Source: Sorex araneus
Lineage: Eukaryota > Chordata > Mammalia > Eulipotyphla > Soricidae
Direction: 5' to 3'
DNA: 64,000 nucleotides
NCBI RefSeq assembly: GCF_027595985.1
Contig: NC_073303.1
Coordinates: 332,121,179 to 332,185,178 of the forward strand
Shown piece by piece: positions 46,110-58,350 of the stretch. Position 1 is the stretch's first letter. Every line of letters begins with the position of its first letter. Both the position numbers and the translations under genes were made by a program. The notes beneath the pieces are model-generated. The model worked only from the letters and a program-made list of their open reading frames with translations, was not told the origin of the DNA and ran no database searches.

Positions 46110-46350
46110 AGTGGGCTGTAGTGACTAAGTATGTACGAGTTGTAGGGATTAAGTATGTAAAAGTTGGAGCCATGTGTGGGTTTAGATTACAGTTACACCA
46201 CTCGCCACCTTGGGCCCATTATTCTTTAGCGTTATGAAGTCTCTACTTCCTCACTACAAAGTGTGGGTATGAGTGGAGCCCATAGAGTTGTTGTGGAGTG
46301 AAATGTGATGCCCCTTTATTTAGTATCCATTCTTGGCACAATATGAGCAT
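46110..46350 (+). repeat. MIR-like ancient SINE
   Basis: GGTTTAGATTACAGTTACAC, GAAGTCTCTACTTCCTCACT and GTGGGTATGAGTGGAGCC follow the MIR order. Confidence 0.45.
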
Positions 46351-47359
46351 GCCTCAAGTGTTGCCCATTATTCTAGCATTAGGTTCCTTCCCCAACTTTT
46401 TGGTCCTATTGCTTTGGGAACAGTGCTTAGGCTATAGAAGGACTCTGGAACTCTGGGTGAGAAAACCCAGAACAGTGACTCATTGCCCCAAGCACCCTTT
46501 GCAGGCACTGCCCTAGATGTTGGGTGTCATGACTTTATTCCTGTTCTGTCCTGGTAGCAGATACTAGATCTTCTTTGTCTTGTTGGTTGCCTTCAGTTCC
46601 CTTGTGTTGTCTTTGAAATATGACTTGGCGTCATAATAGGACATCCAACATTTGGAATGTTGGAGGAGCATGAGATGTATGATTCTGCCTGTGAAAACAT
46701 GGGTAGATCTTTGGATTGCCACTGAGCAACTGGGGACAGCTAGAAACATTTGTTGTTTGTGTATTGACAAAACAGCGTTCTTGGGGGGCTGAAAGGGAGC
46801 TCAGTATAGAGATTACTAATAGCTACAAGAGTGAAAGATCTGAAACATTGCAGACTCTGACAGCAGCAAAAGGTGAAGAAAGCGTTCTCTATCAGTGGAA
46901 TGCAGGTCTTTTGTAAAACACCAATTTTAACATTAAGAGAACTAACTGAAAAATCATTTAGGGGCTACTGCCCCCAAAGAGACATGTGATGCCCTTTCCT
47001 AAGTTTGTTTCCTAAGAATTGTTCACCCATGACGTGACAGGCCCTCTGATACCTCTGGTTGCAGTCAAATTGGGCTTTTTCTTTTCCCTTTCTCCCCTTG
47101 ACAGATAATTTCAGATTAGCAAGATTTTTTAAAGGCAGTTTAAGTTGTGCTGGGCATATTGAAGCAGCATGAGAAATATTAATCAGTTGAATAGGGCTCT
47201 GAGGATGTCCTGTATTCCTTCACCCTCCTGTCCCTTCCCAAAATTATCTTCACAGTGACAAACATGAAACTTGAAATTGTTTTATTTTTTTCCCACTTTT
47301 TTGGTGGGTGAGTTGAATATCTAAAGGTAGAGAGGAGTAAGCCAAGAGATCATTTAGCA
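46351..47359. other. Intron 2, unannotated
   Basis: Contains a perfect 9-bp inverted repeat, TCCAACATT-TGG-AATGTTGGA, near 46646-46666. Confidence 0.4.
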
Positions 47360-47520
47360 GTTGGGGCTCACTGCCCAGGTTTGATTCCTCACATTGCAGG
47401 AGGGTCTCCCACCAAGCACTGCTGGGTGCTGCCCTGGAGGTCCCTGCATTGCTGATGTGGCCCAGGTATCCCCCAGCATTACAGGGTCTGAACCACATTG
47501 CATTCTCATCCAAACTCTCA
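47360..47520 (+). repeat. Old SOR-related SINE
   Basis: Box-B-like CAGGTTTGATTCCTCAC, then CACCAAGCACTGCTGGGTGC. Confidence 0.5.
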
Positions 47521-48589
47521 GATTGATTGAGAGTTTCCTGTGGGAATGCTATGTCTCCTGAGAACTGCTTAGAAGCTCCCCCAACCCCAATAAATTAAAG
47601 TATAGAGGATTATTTCATTTTCTGAAAAACAGGCAATCCTATCTATACTTTTCCCAGTAACCCAAATGAAAGATTTTCTCTGGGAAACATGGTGGGTTTC
47701 TGCTTTCAATGAAGTGAGGATCAAAGAGTTTTCTAGGAAGAGGAACAGTCTTGGGGAAGCCGCCCATTGGAACATTCTGTGTCTGTTGTCTTGGACTTTG
47801 GGGACCAGGTCGCCTGTCTCTCCTGTCCTGAGACTCTTCCCAGAAGCCTTGTTCCATCTTTGGATCTGAAGACGGTGCCACTTTGAAGTCATCCGTCTCC
47901 AAGAACAAAGGAGAGAAGCACGCATGCTCCTGACAGTCCTTCAGATCAGCACTGACAGGATCTTTTGCCCCTGTCTCTGATAAGAATGCTAGGAATTCCC
48001 ATAATTTCCTGTGGGGAATGGCTCTATAAGCCCAGCATGAGCCTGTTCTTTCAGCAGCACCTCTTCCAAAAATTTCTAAATGGAAAGGGCACAACTTCAG
48101 GCCAAGGACTGACCCTGTCCGGAGAGATAAGTTAGGGGCGGGAATAAGAGTCCAGCTTAGTAACCCTCTGGGATGTCTGTGGAATGTCGAAAGTCATTTA
48201 CATCAACGTAATTGCATAGAGCAATTTCGCCCCACCCCCGAAATCTACCTTCTTTAAATTTCGAAACAGAAAAGCACTTCCCTAGTTGTACTGGAAGCTG
48301 CTGGAGCAGGTCACTCTGGCGCCCCCTGGGTGTGGCATAACTCACTTTGGGAAATACTAACTTGGGAGGGTTTTATTTATGTGGTGTTGGAAATACTAAT
48401 GGAGTTGGTAGTTTTGATTGCATATAATTTTGACATAGGAAGGAGTAGGTGGTGGTGGGGGGGGAGATGGCAGAATCACCTTGGGGGAGCGTCCCAGAAT
48501 GGCTCACACAGCATCTGCCATCCTCTGTCTCCAGTCTGGCAGCGGTTCCTGAGACCTGAGCAAAGGGAGTCCACCAGCCATTGCTATTT
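47521..48589. other. Intron 2, unannotated
   Basis: A 151-codon open stretch on the - strand (47639-48094) has no recognisable domain and is probably chance. Confidence 0.4.
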
Positions 48590-48757
48590 TTTTCCCTTTT
48601 TTGGGGGGTTACACCCAGCAATGCACAGGGGTCACTCCAGGTTCTGCACTCAGGAATTACTCCTGGAGGTGCGGCGGACCATATGGGATGCTGTGAATCG
48701 AACCTGAGTTGGCTATGTGCAAGGCAAATGCCCTACCCGCTGTGCTATGGCTCCAGC
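48590..48757 (-). repeat. SOR-type SINE
   Basis: Antisense, near-complete: CAATGCACAGGGGTCACTCC to GCTATGGCTCCAGCCC. Confidence 0.9.
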
Positions 48758-50454
48758 CCTGAGATTTCTAAACTTTTACCATGCTCTCTGGCCAACAATG
48801 TTTTTCCAGGTTTCATTTCTTCTCTCATCTTACTGGTTAGGCTAGATTATCAGTGGAAAATTGTTTAACACAGTATTCCCATCTGATTATGATTATAATT
48901 TGGGAGTGGGGGCACCCAGTTTAGAGACCCACAGGCCCACTCCATAGGATACTTGGCATTGTCTAGTGGGTCAATGCTCTAGCCCAGTGTGTGGCCGCCA
49001 AGACTCCGCCATTGGTAATTGGGTGTGATGGGCACATGGGATGTCAGGGACCAAATAAAACCTTCTGAGTGATTTTCTTGGTCCTGATAATGATGATGAG
49101 TATTAGTTATTATTATTACTATTAGCATTTTTATTGGAAAGAAATTATTAGGCATCTCTGCTATGTATTAAGTGGCTTCCCACTTTAATTCATTCAATTC
49201 TTCCAGAAAGTCTTGGAGAAAAAAAATCGCCTGCAGTTTCCAAATGATGAAACTAAAGACCTACGGCTGAGTGGTGACTTGACTTCAGTCCCTGCTGTTG
49301 TATCCCTTCTGTGTGAGGCTGACACAAAAACTGCTGTCCATTCTCAGAACATCCTAATATTTTCATGGAAAAATAAATGTTCATGATATGAATAAAATCC
49401 AGAGCAGTTTAAAGACTTATATGTCATCATTTCATAATATGTGCAGATTGAACACTTGAGCTCTGAATTTTTAAACCATTTTAAGTCTGACTCCTTCCTC
49501 CCTCCCCCTTCCTGGTTTTCATTCACTTCTGAATCCTGGTAAGGGTGTTGGGAGGGAGAAGAGGAAAAATATTTTGTTTTTCCTACAGTTGGGTTAAAGT
49601 AGAATGTGGTTTGTTTTTATTTTTGGAAAAACTGAAGAAAATAAAAATCTATGTGGCCATTTTTTTTCCTACTAAGACAGCATGAAGACATTAGGTTGTT
49701 TCCGATGTTTGGTTGTGGGGGTAGGGTGGGAAAGAGTTATTCCTTAACTCCAAGCAACCTAAAACAGATGAACTCTGAAACTTTCCTTGGGAGATCTGGG
49801 TGGTTCATTTGGAGGCCTCTTTGGGCCTCTTTCATTTTGAGGGGATACCGTGGTCCCCAGCAGCACTGTGGGGTGGTGTTTCCTTTTTCCTCTCACTCCC
49901 TGCTTGTGCCTTGGGTGTTCAGGGCAATTTCTTCTTGCCCTGAATTTCTTCTTGAAGCAAGAAGCTTTAGACACAGAAAGCCCTGGTCCATATTCATCTG
50001 TGAAATGGGAATGGGAATGGCAAGAATATCTTCTTCTCAGGATCAATATAAACTAAAATAATTGATCTGAGGGACAGATCTCTTATAGGTTCGCACTAAA
50101 CTGGGGCTGTCATGGAACTACTGAATCCCCAAAACCTTCTTGCTCTCTTCTCTTCCCAGACCCCCAAAGCCTTAATGGCATTGTCTCAACTCTCCTTTGG
50201 CGAACACTGATTATTCATCCTCGGACACTCTGTTCATTCTTCCCAAGGTCTCTGCCTCCATCTGACTTATGCTGCTGGTTCACTCCTGAGTTCTCTATCT
50301 GTGCTGTACCAGTGAGCTTGATCACAAAGGAGTTTGTGTTCTAAACAGGGCGCAATTTTCTTTTAAGTTTTGGTGACCACTTGAAAAGAAATACATTATT
50401 TTTATTGTAAAATATACACAACATCAAACTTAAAATATTAGGTTTCAGAATGAA
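48758..50454. other. Intron 2, mostly unannotated
   Basis: A diverged SINE-like patch near 48900-49050 (GGGCACCCAGTTTAGAG) and an antisense MIR-like patch near 49120-49310 (TTAATTCATTCAATTCTTCC). Confidence 0.4.
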
Positions 50455-50578
50455 TAGTACGGGAGGTTCGCATTTGCTTTGCCTGTGACCGCTTTAGACC
50501 AACTCTGGTTCACGACTCCGCCAGGGGTCACTCCTGAGCGTAGAACTAGGGTTCCACCAGGTGTGATTCAAAAACCTA
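50455..50578 (+). repeat. Diverged SOR-like SINE
   Basis: TTTGCTTTGCCTGTGACCGC, CGCCAGGGGTCACTCCTGAG and CACCAGGTGTGATTCAAAAA. Confidence 0.7.
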
Positions 50579-50695
50579 GAAAAAAACATTTTTTAAGCTG
50601 GTTTTATTTGTACAGGTTTGAAATTCTAAATTTCAGAAATTTGTGGCATTAAGCATGCATTGTTGTGCAACATTTACTGTAAAAATCTCCACTCT

Positions 50696-50747
50696 CGCAC
50701 GCGCGCGTGCATGTGCGCGTGCATGTGCGCGTGCACGCGCACGCACG
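50696..50747 (+). repeat. 52-base alternating purine-pyrimidine tract
   Basis: Strict pyrimidine-purine alternation rich in CG, GCATGTGCGC and GCGCGTGC, a sequence type able to adopt Z-DNA. It overlaps a 34-bp tandem duplication (50733-50766 and 50767-50800, each with GCACGCGCACGCACGGAGCT). Confidence 0.85.
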
Positions 50748-50826
50748 GAGCTGTGAAAATCCCCAAGCACGCGCACGCACGGAGCTGTGTAAACCCCTCA
50801 GGCGCCGGGGATGACACGTGAAAGGA

Positions 50827-51526
50827 TGTTCGCGGACTCTCCGGGATGCTCTCTCGCCACCCGCGTTCGGCTCTCTCGAGCCGCTTCTCCACCCGGGACG
50901 GCTGTTGCCTTGGACGAACGAAGGAAGAACGAGAGCCAGGCTGGTTGCTGAAGTTGCCGTTTATTCGATCTCCCGTCTCTCCCAGGTCTCTCCCGCCCTC
51001 TCGGTGTGTGTGTCTGTGTCTAACCGCGCGATTCCTTCTTCCCGCTATATCCGTCACCTCTATCTCTCTCTGCGTCTCTCCCTCTCTTCTCTCCTCCTCC
51101 TTCAATCCTTCTTCAATCCATCAATCCATGAATTCATCCAACAATCCAGCAATTAATCCAACAACAATCCCCTTTCTCCCCGCAGCCAACTGCTCTTTTA
51201 ATTCCCCGCCCCCCCACCACGCCTCCCCTTGGGAAGTGCAATCAAAAATGTTTTTCCAGACTTCCCGACCACCTGCAGCCCACAAGGGCAAAATAGTCCT
51301 TAAGGTGTGTTTCTCCTCTCCTTAGACCTGCAACTTAACTAGCATCTTTAATTCTCCTTCCTAATATTTACCATTCTGTATGGACACAGTAATAGACACT
51401 TTTAGGCTTGTAGGGTGACTCTCCTGGGGACATCTTACCACAGGCTCAGACTACAGTGCTCAGGCCAGATCAATCATTCCTAACCCAAACAGGGTACAAA
51501 TTTAGTTAGTACTTTTGGTTCATGAC
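50827..51526 (-). mobile_element. Probable endogenous retroviral solo LTR
   Basis: Read on the - strand: an upstream region with a GC box (GGGGGGCGGGG), a TATA-like ATTAAAAG (complement of 51194-51201), then purine-rich GGATTG repeats, an AATAAA signal (complement of 50960-50965), and a CpG-rich stretch ending ...CCGCGAACA, a typical LTR terminus whose complement TGTTCGCGG begins at 50827. No primer-binding site or coding sequence adjoins it. The far end (TGTCATGAACC, complement ending at 51526) is less certain, and no matching 6-bp target duplication was found. Confidence 0.55.
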
Positions 51527-52129
51527 AGAATTTGTCCATGACCAAACTCTTAACTTATAGTTAAGCATTAGGGCACTTTGGCCAGCCCATTTTGATGCCA
51601 GGGTCGCCTATAGCTCACCACTTGCCTGGTCCATTCAGTCCCTCATCGGGACCCTGCTTTGGGGGAAGTAAGGACAACTGAGGTTTAAGTTGAGAGAGTA
51701 TGGGGGACAATTAGCAAACACAAGCTCCTAGTAGCCAGGAAGGAAGGGCAAACCAACTTTATCCTACAATTCACAACCATCCTAGATGAGATACATACAA
51801 ATGGTAAAAATATAATTGACTGGAGTTCTAGGTTGCATTTTGTTTCAGAAAGGGAAGTTTGTGTCTCTTGATCCCTAACATCCATTTTATCCACCCCTGA
51901 GCCCCACCATTCTAACATCTGTTCATCTATTGATGGAGAAAAGAATACATTTTTTAAAATATATATCTTTTTCTTTTTTAGTGGTTTAGTCTGCCTTTTA
52001 TTCAAATCCACTTTCCTATCAATTGCAAAACATGTTATATCCTGAGAATTAAAATTACTATATAAAGCAAATTAGTTGGAAAGAATACCTTTTAAGGAAG
52101 ACAGCATAGACTGATAGCTAAGACAGTTT
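51527..52129. other. Intron 2, unannotated
   Basis: It could hold part of the same retroviral element, but no motif confirms this. Confidence 0.35.
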
Positions 52130-52330
52130 TCACAGAGGAGTGATACAGCATCACAGCTAAGATCATAAATGCTGGAACTGGACTTTGGGATTTATTTTCC
52201 AACTTTTGTCTTTTACTCATTAGGTACTTGAACATTTTGGATAACCTCTGAGTGCCTCACCATCCTTTAAAAAAGTTCAGAGGTAGCTATAAAACCTATC
52301 GGCAGGGACATTGTAACAACCAAGTGAAAA
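52130..52330 (+). repeat. MIR-like ancient SINE
   Basis: GGATAACCTCTGAGTGCCTC and CATAAATGCTGGAACTGGAC in MIR order. Confidence 0.5.
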
Positions 52331-52804
52331 CAGAGCAACACCTTGTACCTGCATTATGAGTGTGGCTGTGACAGACAGAGAACTGTCTCTTTCAGCCATG
52401 TCGTGTTACAGTGCCTTCTTCTTGAAGTAAGGACACTTTCCTTGAAAGCCTTCAGTAGATTTGTCTTCATGTGTCATTGGCCAATATTGACTCACTGGTC
52501 TTTTCTCAAATAATTATGAGCAAAGGGAACAGTCTAGTTCTGGTTAGCTTGGGCTAATCTTCATGGATGAATTTATGGTGAACAATTAAGGACTTTCACC
52601 ACCATTATGAGTAACAGTAATATTCATCATATGCAATATGGCTTAATTATATTTTATAATGCCTAATACTGTTTTATTTATAAATCAGTATTAGAAAGTG
52701 ATTAATAATTAAATGAAAATGTAACCTAATTATAATATTATTATACTTATTTTAAAGTTGTCCCACCTATGAAATTATCATGTTTACATGACACGCTGAA
52801 AAAT
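52331..52804. other. Intron 2, AT-rich unannotated
   Basis: No repeat recognised; several ATTAAT and TTATAAT runs. Confidence 0.4.
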
Positions 52805-53100
52805 TGTTCACAAAAGTACAAGTTTTTTATTTTATTATTTTATTTTAATATTTTAATTTTCAAACCATATTTATTTAGGTCCTAGGATTTGCAATATTGT
52901 TATTCAGACTTTTCATGGATACCTCATTTCCAACATCACACCCACCACCTAGAGAGCCTACTTCTCTCCACCAGTGTCCCAAGGACCCTCCCCACCCATG
53001 TAAGCTTAGTTCTGTAGACAAAATCTTCAGTTCTGATGACATTGACCATTTGTTTTTCCTTACTGTGTTTTCCTTTATCCCATATTTGGGATAGATCTCT
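52805..53100 (-). mobile_element. Old L1 3'-end fragment
   Basis: Antisense 3'UTR (CATCACACCCACCACCTAGA, CCAGTGTCCCAAGGACCCTC), similar to 56445-56600. Confidence 0.55.
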
Positions 53101-53540
53101 CCCTCTGTCTCTGTCTCTCTCCTTTTTTTAAATTATGGAGGACATGACACATACACCCATAGATGAATAAAGCTAAAGTCCTAGAATTTCACAAAATTGT
53201 AAATGATAAAATATTTTTTAAAACTATATTTTATTAATATGTAAGTTAATGAGTAATATTATAAATCAATAATCATTTTAAGATTTACATTAATAGATAA
53301 ATCCTACAAATGTAAAGTTCAATATGACTGATGTAGTCTTTTAGTCAAGAAAAATTAAAGAGACGAATCTCAATAGGCCTATAAAGAATAAGTGTGTTTT
53401 ATCCTAAGAAAAGAAATATTAGCTTTATGTAAGAAAATATTACATATGCTGTTTAAGTGTCTACGTTAATAAATAATGGGTTATAATAAAAATTCCTATG
53501 GATGTAAAAAAACCCGATCAGATGTATAACATTTGATACA
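53101..53540. other. Intron 2, AT-rich unannotated
   Basis: No feature recognised. Confidence 0.4.
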
Positions 53541-54950
53541 AATGAAGTGTTAATTTGTTATTGCAAATGTATAAAATCCCCTAGCAAGATGGGAAAAAAA
53601 ATCTTTCTTAATCTAGTAAAGGGCAGCTCTAAGCCCCAAGAGTATATGATGTGATACTCAATTCCCATTGCTGAGAAGTTTGTCTTGCTTTTTAAAGAAA
53701 CTCCTTTAATACTCCTTGTAATACTAGTTTCAAGGCTATGGATTCCCCATGATGTTGCCTGTTCTTGAAGCTCTATCATTCCTTGAAATCTAAATGGTAA
53801 ACTAGTGGGATAGAGTACTCTTGGTGATATGTTCAGTTCATTGAGTTTTTGTATTAATCTCTCCATTCACTTCTGGCTCATGGAGTCTCATTTGATAGAT
53901 CTGCTGTGAATCCTTATGGGCATTCCTCTATATGTAAGTTGCCTTTTTTTGATTTTGCAGTTGTCAATATGCTGTCTCTATCTTTGGATTTTGTCATTTT
54001 GAATACAATGTGTTCTGGAGTTTTCCTAGTTGACTATTTTTGCTGGCACCCCTTGGGCCTCTTGGATCTCAGATCCTGTATTCCTCAATTCTGGGAAATT
54101 CTAATCTATGATTTCTTTAACTATTTTTTCTTTGTCAAATTTGTCATCCTGTTCTTCAGGGACTCTGATGATCCTTATACTTTTCCTCTTGAACTTACCC
54201 CATAGCTTTCTGGTGTGCTCTTCATTTCTTTTCAAACTATTTTTTACCTTGTGTGTTTTTTTTTTCTAGCGGTTTTCCCTCATTTCATTTTGGAGCTCCT
54301 TTATCTTTTCCTTAGCTGCTATTATTCAGCTGCTAAGAGCTTCTATTGAATTCTTTATGTCACTTACCATAAAGTGACTTACCATAAACTATTCATTAAT
54401 GCTTGTAGTTTTCTCATTTTAGCACTCATACCCTTCTATAGTTTGTTGACTATCTGTGCTGTGGTTTCTTTGAGGTCATTAAAAATCCTTACAATGGTGT
54501 CACTACAGTCATTATCTGAGGGTTTACTGAGCTGATTGGTGCTGGTTGAGCCTTCTGTGTTACTGTTTTCACTCAATGAGCTTGGTGGTGCTAAGGGCGA
54601 CTCTTTGTAGTTAGCACCCCTGACACTTCTGAGGAAATAGGCTGGGAGTTGCTCTTTTCTTTTATTACCTCTCTTCACCCAGTGACAGGAAGTATAACTG
54701 TGAGCAGTGTAAAGTTTGATGAGGCACTTTCTGGAGCTGTGGAGCTGGGCCTTTTGAAATGGTGGAGATTGTGAAGGCTACTGGGGCCGAGCTGGAGGGG
54801 AAGGGAAGCCACCCTCCCCCAGCTTGGAAAAGGAGTTGTCAGCTGGAGATTGATCTACTGGTAGGGTGTGGCAGTGAGCAGACATTGAGGAGCCATGGCG
54901 CTGAGCCTCTTGAAATATGCAAGTTTGCTTTTAGTTGATTTATAATTTTT
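53541..54950 (-). pseudogene. Old L1 or HAL1 ORF1 remnant, antisense
   Basis: On the - strand, a possible 5'UTR precedes ORF1-like pieces: NSNTEGSTSTNQLSKPSDND with DLKETTAQIV (54678-54436); a coiled-coil stretch (KEKIKELQNEM, about 54330-54270); RRM-like IRIIRVPEEQDDKFDKEKI and YRGMPIRIHS; and the C-terminal block RLIQKLNELNISPRVLYPTS (from 53866). Several stops. ORF1 is nearly complete and no ORF2 follows, so a HAL1-type half-L1 is possible. Confidence 0.65.
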
Positions 54951-55653
54951 TTTCACAAATGGAGCTGCAAGGTGTTGAACTCATGTCTTAGTTTATAAAA
55001 AGAGAAAACTTAAAAGAGACATTAAAAAATAAAGAAGAGAAAAAATGAATGAACAAAAGTTACTTTTGCTTTCTGAAACTTAATATTGTCAATAGTGTCC
55101 AGCATATTTTGAAGAAACATTATTTTATTTTTTTCCTCCAGAAGAGGAACTAAAAAAAGAAAAAGAAAAAAAAAAGGAGAAAGTTCCAAATCTCAGTGAA
55201 TACAGCTCTTGCCACAGGAAGCATTGTGAAATTGGTCTCCTGGTATGAGTCATAACCAATAAACACTTTTTGCTTCTTCCAATGTTTCATTTTTATCCTT
55301 TTAAAAAGTTTTTTTAAACTGATACTTTTCCCTGATTGAAGCAAGTTTCTCTTTGTATGTGCTAGGGTAGATTTCTTTTTTAAAAAATTGGAATGAATAT
55401 TCTCACAGATGAATATCTTTCACATGCTGCAGAAGATGAGTTTAGAATTGTCAGAAAAACAGGAAAATTGAACCAGAAGTTAGCAAACATTTGGACCAAA
55501 CTCCACAATAAGATTATATTCCAAACAATTAAAGATGTTCTATATTCTCTTTTTGAAATAACTTCTATAAATGTTTTTCTTGTTCTTTGAAGCAGAAAAA
55601 TGCAGAAGTAAATCAGTTCTAACATTAAAGCAATTTTTTAAATCTAAGTTGTA
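54951..55653. other. Intron 2, unannotated
   Basis: A-rich tracts only; no repeat recognised. Confidence 0.4.
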
Positions 55654-55915
55654 GTGGGCTGGAGCAATAGCACAGTGGGTAGGGCGTTTGCCTTGCACCC
55701 GGACGACCAGAGTTTGATTCCTCCTCCCCTCTCAGAGAGCCCGGCAAGCTACCAAGAGTATCTTGCCCACAAAGCAGAGCCTGGCAAGCTACCATGGTGT
55801 ATTCTACATGCCAAAAACAGTAACAACAAGTCTTGAAGTGGAGGTGTTATTGGTGCCTGCTTCAGCAAATCAATGAGCAACGAGATGACAGTGACAGTGA
55901 CAGTGACAGTGATAT
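55654..55915 (+). repeat. Composite SINE: tRNA head plus RTE ends, copy 1
   Basis: A 262-bp element with three parts. About 70 bp is the SOR tRNA-like head (GGGCTGGAGCAATAGCACAG). About 120 bp matches the RTE 5' region (GAGAGCCCGGCAAGCTACCA, GGCAGAGCCTGGCAAGCTAC-like, CAAAAACAGTAACAACAAG). The rest is the RTE 3' end (TTCAGCAAATCAATGAGCAA) with a (GTGACA)n tail and no poly(A). TSD TAAGTTGTA at 55645-55653 and 55916-55924. Confidence 0.88.
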
Positions 55916-56237
55916 TAAGTTGTAATATTCATAGCAATATTGGTTACTATAACCCTCCCCCCATGCATTTTATTTTGTATTTGCAAGGGAAGGTCCTCAT
56001 GATATCCCAATTTGTCATTGATTATTTGATAAGCAATGTCAAATTACAGCAATTACCCAACTTCACATTTTACATAGAAATCTTACTGTTGAATCACTTT
56101 TGGAAATAAGGGAAAATAAAAATATTTTATAATCACTATTATTTTCTTGGCACAAGAAATATTTTATGACAGTCAAGTATTGTATGTGTTATACCTTGTT
56201 AATTGGGTTCCATCTTGAGTATTAAAACTTGTTTTTC

Positions 56238-56403
56238 AGGCCAGAGTGGAAGTACAGTGGGTAGGGTACTTGCCTGGCACATGGCCAACCTGGGTTCAAT
56301 CCCCAGCATCCCAGGAGTAATTCCTGAGTATATAGCCAGTAATAACCCCTGAGCATCATCAAGTGTTGCCCACCTAAATAAATGAATAAATAAATAAATA
56401 AAA
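56238..56403 (+). repeat. SOR-type SINE
   Basis: Sense with an (AAAT)n tail. AAAACTTGTTTTTC at 56224-56237 recurs as AAAACTAGTTTTTC just after it. Confidence 0.85.
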
Positions 56404-56444
56404 CTAGTTTTTCTTACAGAATGGAACTGTTTGTAAATAATATA

Positions 56445-57081
56445 TACATTTTTAAATAAAAATTTTATTTTAGGCACCATGGTTTGCAAAACTGTTATTA
56501 GTAGGATTTTGTGCATAAGCATTCCATTACCACAGTATTCACTAGAGTGTCTGCTTCCCTCCACTGTTGTCCAATCTCCCACATCCCTGCTATGGTAAGC
56601 TTCCTACTGAAGACCAATTTTCAGCTTCTGTTGTCTTTGGGTATCTGTTATTTCCTTACTATGTTTCTTTATATCCCAAACATTAGAGAGATCATTCTGT
56701 CTGAGCTTCTTCTGACTAACTTCACTCAGCTTGATACTCTCCATATCCATATATGTAGCAGAAAAATGCATAATTTCATATTTTCCCCTTTTTGGGGGGG
56801 CGGGGAGCTTACTCTGGGCTCTGTGTTCAGGGATTACTCCTGGCAGGCTCAAGGGATCACTCGGGGTGTCAAGGAACCAAACCCAGGCTGGCTGTGAGCC
56901 AAGCAAATAGCTACCTGCTGTACTATTACCCCAGCTCCCGATTTCATTTTTCTTACTGTCAAGTAGTATTCCACTGTAAATACATACTAGTTTCTTTCTT
57001 CAGTCATCTGTTCTTGAACATTTGGGTTGTTTTCAGATTTTGGCTTTTGTGAAGAATGCTACAATGAATGTTAAGAGTGCA
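56445..57081 (-). mobile_element. Old L1 3' end
   Basis: Antisense. GGCACCATGGTTTGCAAAAC, CATGATACTCTCC-like blocks and GAATGCTACAATGAATG. It continues at 58288-58350 beyond a younger L1. Confidence 0.6.
56787..56940 (-). repeat. SOR-like SINE
   Basis: Antisense, within the old L1: CAGGGATTACTCCTGGCAGG to TGTACTATTACCCCAGC. Confidence 0.75.
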
Positions 57082-58287
57082 TTTCTTCAAAAGAAATAGA
57101 CCAAAATACAGAAAGAGCCCACAGAATGGGAAAGAATATTTTCCAAATACTCAATCTGATAAGGGATTAATATCCAGTATATAGAAGACACTAGTAGAAT
57201 TGTACAAGAAAGAAACCTCCAACCCCATCAAAAAATGGGGAGAATAAATGAACAGAAGTTTCCTCAAAAAAAGAAATACAAATGGCCAAAAGGCACATGA
57301 AAAAATGCTCCACATTGCTAGTCATCAGGAAGATCAAATAAAAACAACAATGAGATACAATCTCACACCACAGAGACTGGCACACATTCAAAAGAACAAA
57401 AGCAACCAGTGCTGGTGTGGACGTGGGGAAAAAGGGATGCTCTTTCACTGTTGGTGGGAATGCCGACTGGTCCAGCCTTTCTGGAAAACAATATGGACAG
57501 TCCTTCAAAATCTAGAAATTGAGCTCCCATCTGACCCCGCAATACCACTTCTGGGAATATATCCCAAGGATGCAAAAAAGCACAGTAGAAATGACATCTT
57601 TACCTATATTCATTGCAGCACTGTTCACAATAGCCAAAATCTGGTTATTGTGAAACCCAAGTGCCCTAGAACAGATTACTGGTTAAAGAAACTTTGGTAC
57701 ATCTACACAATGGAATACTATGCAGCTATTGTGGGAAATGAAGTCATGAAATTTGCTTTTAAATGGATAGACATGGAGAGTATCATGCTAAGTAAAATGA
57801 GTCAGAAAGAAAGGGACAGACATAGAAGGACATACACTCATTTGTGGAATATAGAATAACATCACATGAGGCTGATACCCAAGGTCAGTAGATATAAGGG
57901 TCACAAGGATTTCCCCATAGCTGGAAGACTGCTTCATGAGTGGAGGGCAGAAGGCAGCTGGAATAGAGAAGGGATCACTAAGAAAATGATGACTGAAAGA
58001 ATCGGTCGGGATAAGAGATGTGTGCCGAAAGTAGATAAAGGACCAAACATGATGGTCTCTCAGTGTCTGTGTTGCAAGCCATGATACCCAAAAGTAGAGA
58101 GAAAGCATGGGGAATACTGTCTGCCATGGAGGCAGGGGGAGGGTGGGAAAGGGGGGTATACTGGGGATATTGGTGGTGGGGAATGTGCACTGGTGGAGGG
58201 ACGGGTGTTTGATCATTGTGTGATGGTAACCCAAACATGAAAGCTTATAACTATCTCACAGTGATTCAGTAAAATTGAAAAATAAAA
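57082..58287 (+). mobile_element. 5'-truncated shrew L1
   Basis: Sense, 1.2 kb: ORF2 C-terminus, full 3'UTR and the end CTCACAGTGATTCAGTAAAA plus A tail. TSD AAGAGTGCA (57073-57081 and 58288-58296). Confidence 0.85.
57248..57859 (+). pseudogene. L1 ORF2 C-terminal 203 residues
   Basis: An uninterrupted frame from [20 protein letters not shown] to SQKERDRHRRTYTHLWN. It keeps the Cys-His motif (CWCGRGEKGMLFHCWWEC), WLKKLWYIYTMEYYAA and the usual ORF2 end. The longer open frame suggests this copy is younger than those at 25.3 and 33.5 kb. It is non-functional without EN and RT. Confidence 0.8.
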
Positions 58288-58350
58288 AAGAGTGCAGTTG
58301 TCATTTCTGAATAGAGTTTTGGGGCCCTTAGGGTAGATATATATGCATAT

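Noticed and set aside
47639..48094. 151-codon open frame on the - strand in intron 2
   Set aside because: No family resemblance, no promoter or CpG island, overlapping alternative frames; likely chance.
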